Assembly: GCA_037447655.1 (NCBI GenBank)
Contig: JBBHKE010001482.1
Coordinates: 1-42,228, forward strand
Direction of reading: 5' to 3'
Origin: Zygnema cylindricum
Lineage: Eukaryota > Streptophyta > Zygnematophyceae > Zygnematales > Zygnemataceae
Length of the DNA: 42,228 nucleotides
Shown: positions 1-10,595 of the stretch, piece by piece
Numbering within the stretch: the stretch's first letter is position 1
Layout of the letters: each line of letters opens with the position of its first letter
Notes under the pieces: model-generated
The model's database searches: none
What the model saw: the letters and a program-made list of their open reading frames with translations, nothing else
Told to the model about the DNA's origin: nothing
Program-made: the position numbers and the translations under genes

Positions 1-133
1 AGAACTCTAAGCTGGACATTCTCTTTTAAGCAGTCTTGCAAGCACGCCTTTTCATTGTGGCTGACTTTATTGTGGCAGACAAACGACTTCATCTGCAAAG
101 CTGCCAGGTGAACACCCTTTCAAATTGTATGTA

Positions 134-290
134 TTTCGACCCTAATTGGAGAACACCCTTTCAAACTGTATGTGCAAACTGTTTATGCATTTTCAACACT
201 AAAAGAAGTACAGCCGTTCAAACTGTGTATACAAACTATGTACGTGTTTTCAACACTTAAAGGAGAAAACTGCATAACTCTCAAACTGCA
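134..290 (+). repeat. Degenerate tandem repeat upstream of the first recognised exon
   Basis: Related segments carrying TTTTCAACACT-AAA and TTCAAACTGT recur with a spacing of about 57 bp (for example near 190 and 247). The stretch 1-455 shows no exon that I can support, and this repeat is its only clear structure. It is probably intronic or 5' intergenic. Confidence 0.45.
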
Positions 291-455
291 TTTACAGAAG
301 CTAAAAGCAAAACAGAAACAACCACCACCGTATACAGAAACTGTCTTTGAGACTGTGTATATTGTCCAAGCGAGCATATTCAGACCCTGGATGAACGCAT
401 CTAACTTTGGGACCCTCATGGAATCATCAGCTTCATGGGCACTCTCCTTTCGCAG

Positions 456-1372
456 TCCTTTTTCATGCCTCTGGCCCTCACCTTGTTGGCCAGTCTTGCT
501 CGCTGCCACACACTCCTATTACAGGTATGACTAAAACCTGCCATTTGTCCACCTGCCAGTTTAAAAAACTCCACCGGTTTCCCTTGTCGTAACCTTTTAA
601 ATAACCTAATCTGATGGGGCTATAACGTTGTCATTTTCAGATGATGCGATTTGTGGAAAATGCTCAAACTTCCGTCATAGCACGTGGTCCAATAAAGGTA
701 ATTTGTTAAGTAACCACAATTCTACAATTTTTCATTATGAAGGGTCATTTATCATGTGTCCTTAATCCTCCATTTTGGATTCTTTTTTTTTTTGCTAAAG
801 TACGTCGTTTTTTTAAAAGGGAATCATCACTACGAGTTATTTCCATTCATGTGATTGACGTGCAGGCGCCTCCTTTGAGCCTTCCTCTCTCGGCTGTAGA
901 ACCCACTGGTGTGGACGATCCCAAGCCCTCTCAAAAGAAGGGAAGCGAGAAAGAGAGAGGTGGAGAAAACAAGGTCATGGATAATGACTGTCCAGTCGAG
1001 GCAGAGGGTCACGTAATAGAATTCGATACCAGAAAAAGTGAAGAAATGGCTATTTTACCTAGGCTTTCGACAGAGACATCTTATGCGTTTGAAAAGAAGG
1101 TGAGTCTTGAAAAGGAGGTAGGTTTTGAAACGGAGGTAGGTTCTGAAAAGGAAGTAGATTTTGAACTTTCTCGGTCATCGGGACAGAAACAGAGTGACAG
1201 TGGAGTCAAACGCACCCGACTTAACTCCGGGCGGCCTTCACCAGGGCAATTGCCAGGGACTCCTAGTGCTGGAAGGGAACCACGTGGTAGGAAGACTCCT
1301 TCTCGCCAAAAACAGACGACTCCTACTGGTCCCTTAGCTTTAGATGATATCTTTCAGCAACTTCTTCAGTGA
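456..1372 (+). CDS. 3' part of an unrecognised protein gene (last three exons)
   Basis: Three exons join in phase 0: 456-524 (acceptor ctcctttcgcag, donor gtatga), 641-697 (acceptor tcattttcag, donor gtaatt) and 866-1372 (acceptor gacgtgcag), ending in TGA. They encode the last 210 residues. The first exon gives a hydrophobic helix-like stretch (PLALTLLASLARCHTLLLQ), the second MMRFVENAQTSVIARGPIK. The third is a charged, Ser/Pro/Lys-rich tail with four hexapeptide units of the type xEKEVG (1088-1159), a basic region and a short acidic/hydrophobic end (LALDDIFQQLLQ). The helix followed by a basic disordered tail faintly recalls NEPRO-type RNase MRP/nucleolar proteins, but I cannot confirm this. 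The 5' exons lie outside the window or were not recognised. An upstream ATG at 737 lies in the intron and is not the start. The gene converges on FZL. Confidence 0.55.
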
Positions 1373-2567
1373 TGGTAAAGGCAGAAACATAATTTTTTGA
1401 AGAAGGCAGTGTTCGACTTTCACTGATGCATTGGTCTTGTTGTCAAGAATGTTTTTTTCTTGTAATTATCATTTTGTTAAATAATTTCAGCAATTGTGTT
1501 CACCTTTGTGAGAAACTATGAACAATAAGCATGCTTCTTGTCTCCCTCAAGCTTGTCCGTGGTCATTACGTTGTTGTTGTCGACACGACTCTAAAGTTCA
1601 ACATTTTTCTTTGTCATTTACTCACGAATGAATGCTACAAACTAAGGGCATTGTTGTTTTTCAATTGTTTGTCATTGGATCCTTGATCTGTATTGATTGT
1701 GTGTGAACAAACTCTACTTAGGTTCCAAGGATAGAAAATAATTTGAAGCTTGTATTTATACGTCTATTGCGTTATCTTTGCTATATGGCAACATCGCTTT
1801 GTTAATGATTACTAGGAGGTGCCAGTAAACTACTCACGACTGGTTAAGTGCAGCTGGAATTGAGTACCATGATATTCTCTGCTAAAAAATAGTGATGCCA
1901 AATCATTCGAGTGCAGAAGTGATAGCAGAAGGCTAACTGAGGGTGAAAATGAACACAAGGTCGATACAGTAGTCAAAATCATGTTTGGGTGTAAACACTT
2001 TCACACATAAAGACAAAGCACTCGGATTGAGACAATTTTGTCCAAAGAGCAAGTATATTATATGTTTTTTTTTTTTTCTTGTTTTATTTGTTGCTAAAAC
2101 TGACATCACCTTACTTACCACTATCATGGACACGCAGCAACAGGCGCCTAGAAAATCATTCCAAACATTAATTTTTGCACACAAAAACACCCTGAATCTC
2201 ATTAACAACTTCCTCAAACGCAGGCCGGATTTCAGGGTTTGACACTAAATAATTCCGTGGTAAATTCCAGACTAATATATCCTTACTAGCAGCTTAAGGG
2301 GCATCTTGACGTCACTTACATATACAACATTTTCTCACTTTCGCCTGAATGACTACTTGGCTTACAACACACGCAACTCTAGAAGCAGCCGGACTTTGTC
2401 TATGCTGCCTATTTCCTGGAGCACTGACTACAACATTTAAATATGAACACACCTTCTAATATCAATGCTTAACAAAAATGAAGGCCCGTCTTATATGGAC
2501 AAGAAAACGAGAAAACACAAATACAGAGTTTTACGGTGTGAAACTGAGTGGGCTCGACATTGAAGTC
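1373..2567. other. Convergent intergenic spacer between the first gene and FZL
   Basis: AT-rich, with no exon that I can support on either strand. It must contain the 3' UTRs of both flanking genes. No canonical AATAAA lies close behind the stop at 1372; AATAAG near 1519 is the nearest variant. The open frames at 1933-2242 overlap on both strands and have no coding character. Confidence 0.6.
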
Positions 2568-5500
2568 CTAACAGCCTAGATTTTGCACTTGCTGTTGCAG
2601 CGTACGTAGCTGTGAGCCCAAATTTTCTGCACGTATTTGCAGTTCAGAAACTCTTTCTGACTCCTCTGTCACTGCTTTCCTGTATGGTGCCAAAGCCAGA
2701 GTAAGAGCTGCCTCAGCAGCTTCCACACTATTTTCATACTCTGCCTCCATACTTCTAATCAGACGAGATTTAAGGCCCTCCGCTGCCTTGCGAACTTTTG
2801 TCTTTACCTCCTCCCGCCTTCCAGGGAGTTGCAACACTTGAGAGTAACTGCAATAAAGCAAAAACAGCTTCAGATTAGCTTTGATTGATCTACAACGTGA
2901 ATCACTATTAAAGTAAAGCATTCATTAAGTGTTGCGTTTATAGTAGTGTCATTAACTCTAATTCATAGTGATGCATGTCGAGCAAGTTTTTCCGATAAAC
3001 GATATGTGCTTTTTTGAAGGGTCTCGACAATCAAAAAATCGAGCCGATAGCTGCTATCGTCAATTATCGCGATATATCGATAACGATACCACGATATCAG
3101 CAGTATCCGTACATTTCCGTACTAATCGACATTTTGTTTCTCGAGCCGTCGAGACTGAAAAGTTTTCTCGCTACACTGCCCATCGTTATTAGAGTCCAAA
3201 ATTTTTCAAGGGCGTTTTACTCTAAGAACGATTGTTGAGTATTTGTTCCAAAGCAAACAATTGAAAGGTAACAGTCTTACCCTACAATTGTGATGTCAGG
3301 ATTTTACAAAAATTGTGTGATGAGAAGTACTTTTGACTGCTTGAAAAATGTTCGACTCTAATAATGATGGGCAATGTACCCTACCGTAATTGTCCGGATT
3401 GCCCGCAGGAAAGAATTTATGTGTACCAAATGTTTGACTGAACCTAAGATTTTACTTTTCATATTTTGTATGCAAATTTACGTCAAATTAGTGTTTGATC
3501 AAGATTTCCTACATACTAAATTATGTACTCGGTTCCGTATCAGTCAGTCTAGATCGTCAACAATTCAATACACTGTTGCGCAACACTATTAATTCAATTA
3601 CAAATGACGTGGCTGACCCTAAGCCATTTAAAGAGATAGCGTCAAGAAAAAAACAACTAGTGATACAAATGCTGTTTTGCGGTCGGCGGGCAAAAAGGAC
3701 AGGCGTCGATTAGTTGTTACAACGCTAATAGCATTCACGGTGTACCCAAAGGTCCCAGACCTTCGGACTATGAATTATTGGGGTCTCCCCAAGTTCAGTG
3801 CCAAAAGAGTTGTGCACAAAATTTTGAAAATATAATAATACGTCACATATTAGTTTGATCGGCATAACCTTTATGAAGGTCGAAAGCACAGATTTGTTTT
3901 TTTCCTTTAGGTGTTTACATGGCTAATTTTTTTTCAAACACATGACTTCGAGACCCAAAACATCGGTGATTAAAAGTCCAATTCTGACAAATCTAAAATT
4001 AAGTATTGAACTAAATCTGAGTCCAGAGGAGTGGAACCTTCCGAAAGTCAGGTTTTGCCCTCCGACAATTCACGAATTAACACAAGTTTTGGCGAAAAAA
4101 TATCTTGACTCACCCTCCAGCCGTACACAGAGCCAAAGCCAAGAGATCCTCCACGGTGGACGGCAATACAGCAGTAAGGACCGATGCAGAAACTCCAGCG
4201 GCTCCAAAACTGGTAAATGTAGCTGCAACCTGTTTTACCCAAAAAACAGGTTTTTTTAGGGTTTTTTGCATTAGTTACCACCTGGATAAATTCTTGGCAA
4301 CAATTAGCTGGTCTGAAAAAGAAAACAATCATCTATTGTGCCTGTGATAAACACTTCATGTTTCTCTGTGAGCCTCAATTTGACTTTTTGAACAGAATAA
4401 CAGAAAAAGAGAATAATGATGTGGATTTACCGCTTGACGGAGTTCTTCATCGAGCAGTAATGCGGCTGCCTGTGTGTCAAAGCCCTCCAGCACCTCCACA
4501 CTAGTTTCTGTACCACTCTGTGGATTCTGAAGCTCGGCCACATCAATGGCACAAGTCCTTCCGAATTGCGGCCATCTAGTTGTTGCAAATTCACATTGAG
4601 TCTGAATCTGTTGTGTAGTGGTCGATGTCAACCATGCGCGATATTCATACAGCAATTTCTGCATTTCGTGACAACCAAAGGAAACAAAAAATAAGAGAGG
4701 AATATGTGAAACATCTTTCTCTTCAAGACAGGAAAAGAGAGCAGAAGCAGCAGAAAAACGAAAAAACATGCATAGTCCACATTTCTTCCAGTAACCTATG
4801 AGATTGGGAATACAGAGTGCTTGAAACGACGGTGAAAAAAGAAATTGCAGAAAGAAGAACAGATAAAGCTCAGAGTCTTAAGAAAAACAGATACAGTTCA
4901 AGTCTTAGGAAAAACAGATATAGTTCAGAGTCTTACTCTGAGGCTTGTCACAGTGGAACGAATGACTTCCGAATCAAACCGCCGGCTTACAGGCAAACTG
5001 GCAGTATTTCGACTGACATCGGTTGTGACAAGATACTGAGTAAGGGCATTCACATTTCCAATACGAAGAGTGGAATCCACCACTTTCTCCGCTCGCTGAC
5101 AGGCAGAGTCTACCTGCCCACAACAACGACAAAACCAAAAAAAAAAGCACAGCAAAAGAGAGAAAAAGAAAGGAGCATTGATTAAGCCATAAAAAGGCCA
5201 CACGTGAAACAGGGCCATGAAGAGTCAAAGCCAGGCTGGAAAAGTATAACATGTAGGTAGTAAGGCCCCAAAAACGTCAAACTAGCGTGTCACCGTAGTG
5301 AGTTCACAGTCCCACATCACTGCACCATCTCTCTGCCTCATTCTCTCTTTTCACTCTTCCTCCTTGGCCACCCCTATTTAACTTGTTATCAGAATGACAG
5401 CCCAGTTTGGTTTAGATGAGGAGAAACGTAGGATCAGGTACGGCCTAACCGTTAGAGACAAATCCTCCTATCCCAAATGGGTGGAATGTGACTACAAAGT

Positions 5501-8500
5501 GCTTTCAAGAGCACGTAAAAGTAGTAGTAAGCATGATTTGCTTTCAACCAGAAAAGAGATGATTCAATTGTCAAATACAAATAGTTTTATCATTCCATAC
5601 CAGATCAACATGGACCTAGACCTCAACCCCAGAAATCAGCCGCCGACGCAAGGTCTGGACACTCACAAGGGCTGAAATTCGCTGATGCATCCGTACAGAC
5701 TCGAGCTCCATACTGTTCCGTTGTGAGACATTTTGATCTTCCAAAACCTCCAGGCTTTTCTTATCTTCTTCCACAAGCTGTATTTCCGCCGCCAGCTGTC
5801 GTTCAGTTGCAGCGAGTAATGCGGAAGCAACTCCTAAAGGAGTACTCAGTTTGAGACGAAGTCGTTCTGCACCGGCATCCGAACCGCCTCCTAAAAAACT
5901 GAAGATAAACTGTTCCAGCTCCGAAAAACCACTCATCTGCATTACAAGAAAAAGATCAATCCGTAAACACACGGTACGTGTTCTCACAAACTGCACAATT
6001 TCCGGAACAACATGATAATGGCATTTCCACTCTTTCTCAATCACTGCCACTTATAACCATCGTTTTTTAAAGGAAAACGATCTAACCTGCCAGCTTGGGT
6101 CCTGCATGAGGCGGTTGAGGTCCACAGAAGATTCTTCCAGCTGAGCGGCAAGTTTTGCCCTCAGAGCATATCGAGCGGAAACAGGAAAGCATTGAACACG
6201 ATCCACTCCTAACAATCGCTGTATGTTGTCAGCCACAAATTGTAGAACTTCCTCGACCTGAAAACATCTTCCCAAAATCGAGTCAATAACACACTGTGCA
6301 CAAAACAAATAGCCTCACGAAGAGCACTAATGGAGTGAACATTGTTCGTGGCACGGATCACATTTTGAGTCTATAGCAGTAGTTTCAAATGAGAAAAACA
6401 TCACAGGTAGCTAGCTAGTACTGTACACCTATTTAACGGTCAAATACGTGTACAATACAAGCTTACAATGTATAATGTTTCCATAACTTTTTGTAAAAAC
6501 AAGTGTACAGTGCACCTCAGCTGTCTCTGAAAGAACATCCGTCTTGTTGAGGACAAACACCACTTTTTTCCCCCATTCTCGGATGTAGCGCAGAAATGAC
6601 ACCTGGAGTCAAGACAAGAAAGCACCAAGGAAGGAATAAAAGACAGGGTCAGACAACCCATTTCATCATCCACCAACGAACTTGAACAGCAAGATTAAAA
6701 GCCAATCGTCAATGAATGGAAGTCAAAAACCATGAACAATACAAGAGTTCTCCTCCATCACCCAAAAGTATGGTATGATAAAAGAACCTCTGATTCTGTG
6801 AGGGGGCGGTCCGCCGAAAGAACAAAGAGCACAAGGTCGGCACGTGGGACAAACTCCTCTGTAAGTCTCTGCTGACGCTCCAAAATAACGTTGGTTCCTG
6901 GAGTGTCCACAAGATTTATCTGCCCACAAAGGAAAACGTATCAGTCCCGCAGGAATTGCAACAAGAAAAACCTGACCACGAGAGTTGATCAAACCCACCT
7001 GCTTGAGGAGTTCAGCAGGGAGAAATCGAACAATGTGACCGTCCGGATGGCGTTCAGTGAGATCCTCATGCCCGCGGTCATTGTTGTGTCGCAGGAGAGT
7101 GATTTCATTGGTGGTTGGCACTACTCCCTCTTTAAGAAACCGTTTTCCAAGAAGCGCATTTACCACAGACGACTTCCCTGAATTGAATTCACCCTGCATC
7201 AAAATACAGCCATCCCATATATCCTCACAGCTTTGCAAATGCAAAAAAATGATCGCATCTTCAAAACAGAAGATCCAAGGCGAGGGTGTGAAAGCAAGAG
7301 ACAAGAGGGAGAGGGAGAGGAGAAGGAGAAGGAGAGGGAGAGGGAGAGAAGGAGAGGGAGAGGGAGAGGAGAAGGAGAAGGAGAGGGAGAGGGAGAGAAG
7401 GAGAGGGAGAGGGAGAGGAGGGAGAGGGAGAGGGAGAGGGAGAGGGAGGGTGAGGATGACGAAAGAAGGGAAGGAAGGGAGAGAGTTAGAGAGGCATGCG
7501 CACCACAATGACGACAAGAAAAAGATCGTCCAGCCGTGCGAGCGCATCTTCTAGGAGTGATATCTCAGACATCTGTCAAAATGCCAGGCACATAGATTCC
7601 TCCCATTCCGGTTAGCCTATTTTATCACATTCTCCTGCAAACAACATGAGCATGTGTGCATATAACAGTATACGATGCTCTATCTTGAAATGGAAGAAGA
7701 AAACCCTGCCTGTGGAACTGCTGCTTGAAGCAACCGCAAGAAGTTTCTGAGAAGCGTCCGTTCCTCCTCTACCAGCCTTTCTGCCTCCCTCTCTAGCACT
7801 CGCCTATTTGGCGCTTCCCTTAGAGGCAGTGCCACACTCCTCCCCACTGGGCCAGAAGCCTCAGAAGCTCCCCTTCCAGCCGCTTCGTCGTCCCCACCCA
7901 TGGCCCATTTTACGGCGACGAGGATTGCCTCCACATACATCCGTGCGTCACTGCCAGAGGATTTTAGAGCTTCTTTTACCTCAGTTGCATCCAAAGACAG
8001 TCCACAGCAGCCTTCAAGCAGCCCATGCGCTCTCAAGACTCCGTCCAACTGCAGAGGTGGAGCCAAAGCTTCGCAAATAATTGGCACCGTAACTTGCTCA
8101 GACAGCTCCTTAGAGTTCCAGGATGTGCCCTGTCGAGACTCCAGAATGAGCAAATCTGCTCCTTCTCCAGCTGTAGCCGCTACAGCCTCTTCGGAAGATT
8201 TCACCCTCCTAGCCACCAATGGCAGAACAGAAGCTTCGGCGAGAGCGGCATTCTCCATCATTCTGCGAGCAACTACAGCAGGCAATCCTGCACAGGCAAC
8301 ATGCGGAAATCTAAGCAATTTTGAGTTTGTAAGACTTGCAAAGTCTAAGTCATTTTTCATAAATAATGGTTTGTAAATTTTAAATTAAGTCATTTCTTCT
8401 GAGTAATGGTTTGTAAACTGTACAGAATCTAAGTAATATATTATGTGTGATAATGGTTTGTAAACCATGATGATGCTGCTGATATTGCTGCATATTTCTT

Positions 8501-9466
8501 GCTGCACGAGAAGAGACAGCTAACTTTAGACAGAAGAAGAAGACTGCTGCAAGAACGAATGCTAAAGTCGAAAATGAAAAAAGTTCAAAATGAAAAGTTG
8601 AAAATGAGAAAGTTGAAAACAAAAAGGTGAAATAAAAAGTTGAAAACGAAAAGTTGAAAATGAGAAAGTTGAAAACAAAAAGGTGAAATAAAAAGTTGGA
8701 AACGAAAAGTTGAAAATGAGAAAGTTGAAAACAAAAAGGTGAAATAAAAAAGTTGAAAACGAAAAGTTGAAATAAAAAAGTTGAAAATGAAAAGTTGAAG
8801 ATGAGAAATGGCATAGGTACCTTGGTTCGACAACAGCACCCCATCAGCACCGGCTGCTGCGGCGATATCGGCTCTCTCGGCCACCAGCAGCTGCGCTCTC
8901 CCTCTCAGCAGCACTTTCAAGGCGCAGGCGGCCTCGAACAGCTCAGCCCCTCCGCTATCCTGACTGCTTGCAGCCAACAAAACCATGGTAACCCCGCCTG
9001 CTACAGCGGTATCAATAAAACTCGCACACTCTCCCTCTCCCTCTCCCTCTCTCTCACCCTCTCCTGCGCCCTCTCCATCTCGGTCTCCCTTTCCTCGTTT
9101 GATCACTTCCGACGCATCCAGTCGCAGAAGGAGCGCAGGCACTCGGACTTCCGCTCTCTTTTGCCCGGCTCGAAATGCGCCGATGCCAGAATTAGCTTTC
9201 GAAGAGTTTGGCGGAGGAGATGACGTCACAGGAGGTCTTGGCCTCGCATCTTCCGCCAAGGAACTACTGCTCGCTAAAGGAAGAGGGCCTTTTCTTCTCC
9301 TACTCTTCACTCCCCTGCATCTCGAAGATGTCTGCCATGAGCTGCAACCATCTGGAGCTCCTCTTACTGGAAGAAAAGATAAAGCTCTGTCTCCCAAAAG
9401 AGTGGCGGGAATAGGAGGAGAGGGGCAGAGGCGAGTCTGCAAGGGCGATGCTGCAATGGCAGCCAT
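2568..9466 (-). CDS. FZL: FZO-like dynamin-family GTPase, chloroplastic (complete, 12 exons)
   Basis: Exons in transcript order: 9466-8821, 8287-7710, 7572-7504, 7193-6999, 6919-6788, 6602-6516, 6257-6087, 5936-5667, 5113-4937, 4658-4431, 4229-4114, 2847-2568. They join in frame to 982 residues; Arabidopsis FZL is about 910. Layout: a Ser/Arg/Pro-rich transit peptide, then a thiamine-phosphate-synthase-like domain (about 115-330) with QGLPAVVARRMMENAALAE across the first join. The GTPase has G1 GEFNSGKS at 432-439, G2 VPTTNEIT around 458, G3 DTPG at 501-504 and G4 NKTD at 559-562. A hydrophobic Gly/Ala-rich membrane segment is at 852-890 and a coiled-coil C terminus follows. In Arabidopsis this membrane-bound GTPase acts in thylakoid and envelope organisation, so the same role is inferred here. 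Intron 2 uses a GC donor. The start ATG (9464-9466) heads the only frame giving a transit peptide. A Gly/Glu-rich insert lies near residues 123-147. Confidence 0.93.
3174..3376. mobile_element. Mariner-like MITE (copy 1), TA target duplication, in FZL intron 11
   Basis: Inverted ends of about 40 bp: the left begins CACTGCCCATCGTTATTAG, and the right read in reverse begins CATTGCCCATCATTATTAG. Both continue through AGTC and a TTTTTCAAG block. TA dinucleotides flank at 3172-3173 and 3377-3378. It is 203 bp with no coding capacity. A TA duplication is the signature of the Tc1/mariner group. It lies in the longest FZL intron (2848-4113), which otherwise shows no exon. Confidence 0.7.
7296..7475 (+). 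repeat. GAGAGG/GGAGAA simple repeat in FZL intron 3
   Basis: A purine-only stretch built from GAGGGA and GAGAAGGA units. On the FZL coding strand it is a CTCTCC pyrimidine run between the 69-nt third exon (7504-7572) and the P-loop exon (6999-7193). The long Pro/Leu/Ser open frame on the minus strand and the Arg/Glu frames on the plus strand come from it and are not proteins. Confidence 0.9.
8592..8812 (+). repeat. 56-bp tandem array in FZL intron 1
   Basis: A unit containing GAAAAGTTGAAAATGAG and AACAAAAAGGTGAAAT starts at 8592, 8648 and 8704 (period 56), then decays into shorter GTTGAAAAT-type units up to about 8800. It lies wholly inside FZL intron 1 and stops within about 20 bp of the splice donor at 8819-8820. 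The minus-strand open frame through it (Phe/Ser/Asn repeats) is an artefact of the repeat. Confidence 0.85.
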
Positions 9467-10592
9467 GGCTGCAAGCTCGTCACAGCTGCAACTTCTCGGA
9501 AGACACCGAGGTACTACACTACGGTACTATTGCTGGTTCGAGCCAACCGGAAAGCATGGTTCAAATGTGCGAAACAATTGGAAACACTATATGCGATTCA
9601 AAAATACTATACGGGTATTATACTTGGGAAAGGTACGGGCGTACGGGAACTTGCATATATTGTTGTTACAATTATTTTCGCACGTTTGAAGTATCAGACC
9701 AAAAGTGCAAAAATGCGTGCAAACTGCAAACGGCTATATCTGATATGAGTGATATCCATAGTTGTTCAAATCGCGCGATTTTTCCATTTTTTCCGATTTT
9801 TACGTATTATTCGTGATTTTGAATAAATCTCAAAAAAATGCGATGTACTTTTTGTCCGGTAAACTGAACGGACAATTTACGGAAACTACGGTTTCTGTAC
9901 GGTTTTACGGTAAGTGTACTAAACTGTACCGAAAATGTACGGAATATAATGAAAAAAGTACAAGCTGCGGTACTGTACATGTACAACTCAATTTTTTTAC
10001 ATGTACGGAATAGTACGGATTCACAATCAATACAGGACCGGATTTTTAAAATTGACCTCTCCGATTTCTACGTATTATTCGCGAATCGTGAGTAAAATAC
10101 GATTTGAACAACTACGGTGATATCCCCCGTGGTTCATGCGTACTATATTACATAATACGCGTATAGTACGCTCACTCCGGACATCTATGGTGTGACGTTT
10201 CGCCCATTGTTCAAAAGTAGGCGTTTTTTTGTAGGCCTTTTGTAGGCCGCCTTTAGCGTAAGTTGCGTTACGGGCTTTCCATGTGATCTTCTTAGATCGC
10301 TACTTTGATCAGCGACCGTCCGATCGTCCGAATCTGACGATAGTCTTATCGTAAGTTGTGTTATGGGCTTTCATGTGTTCTTCTTCGATCACTACTTTGA
10401 TTAGCGACCGTCCGATTTTCCAAATCTGACGGTTTAAATAAAAAATACCTCAAAACTCACAGAAAAATATTTTTTTGTGCGAATGTTTTTCAAAATTTAG
10501 ACACGACGTTTTATTCTCTATCGATCGATGTGCAATTCAAGTTGTATGTTTTGGCGTACAATAGGCATATTGTATGGGCCTACTTTAAAACT
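9467..10592. promoter_or_regulatory. Divergent promoter spacer between FZL and the INO80D-like gene
   Basis: FZL starts at 9466 on the minus strand and the INO80D-like reading frame opens at 10593 on the plus strand, so promoters for both should lie here or nearby. Most of the 1.1 kb is occupied by two TIR elements (9757-10116 and 10205-10595). I see no convincing TATA box or binding-site cluster. That it works as a bidirectional promoter is inferred from layout only. Confidence 0.4.
9757..10116. mobile_element. TIR element family A, copy 1 (360 bp, 8-bp target duplication)
   Basis: The left end reads CATAGTTGTTCAAATCG and the right end read in reverse is CGTAGTTGTTCAAATCG. GTGATATC flanks both sides (9749-9756 and 10117-10124). 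Inside are many TACGG/GTACGG motifs and paired segments resembling TTTCTACGTATT. There is no coding capacity. An 8-bp duplication fits hAT-type non-autonomous elements; the superfamily is inferred from that alone. Confidence 0.72.
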
Positions 10593-10595
10593 ATG
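10205..10595. mobile_element. TIR element family B, copy 1 (391 bp), abutting the INO80D-like start
   Basis: The left end reads CATTGTTCAAAAGTAGGC and the right end read in reverse is CATAGTTTTAAAGTAGGC. GTTTCGCC flanks both sides (10197-10204 and 10596-10603). It contains a 93-bp internal direct duplication (GTAAGTTG at 10258 and 10351) with the shared core AGCGACCGTCCGAT. The last three bases of the element, ATG at 10593-10595, form the candidate start codon of the downstream gene. Confidence 0.7.

Noticed and set aside
737-865. 5' part of the 211-codon frame ending at 1372, starting at ATG 737
   Set aside because: A good acceptor at 865 and phase agreement with the exon at 641-697 show that the exon begins at 866; 737-865 is intron.
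6723-7547. Long minus-strand open frame with Pro/Leu/Ser run followed by GEFNSGKSS
   Set aside because: Only 6999-7193 and a shifted-frame segment at 6788-6919 are coding (FZL exons 4 and 5). The Pro/Leu/Ser part is the GA repeat of intron 3.
9525-9550. GGTTCGAGCC motif considered as a tRNA B box
   Set aside because: No matching A box, acceptor stem or cloverleaf around it.
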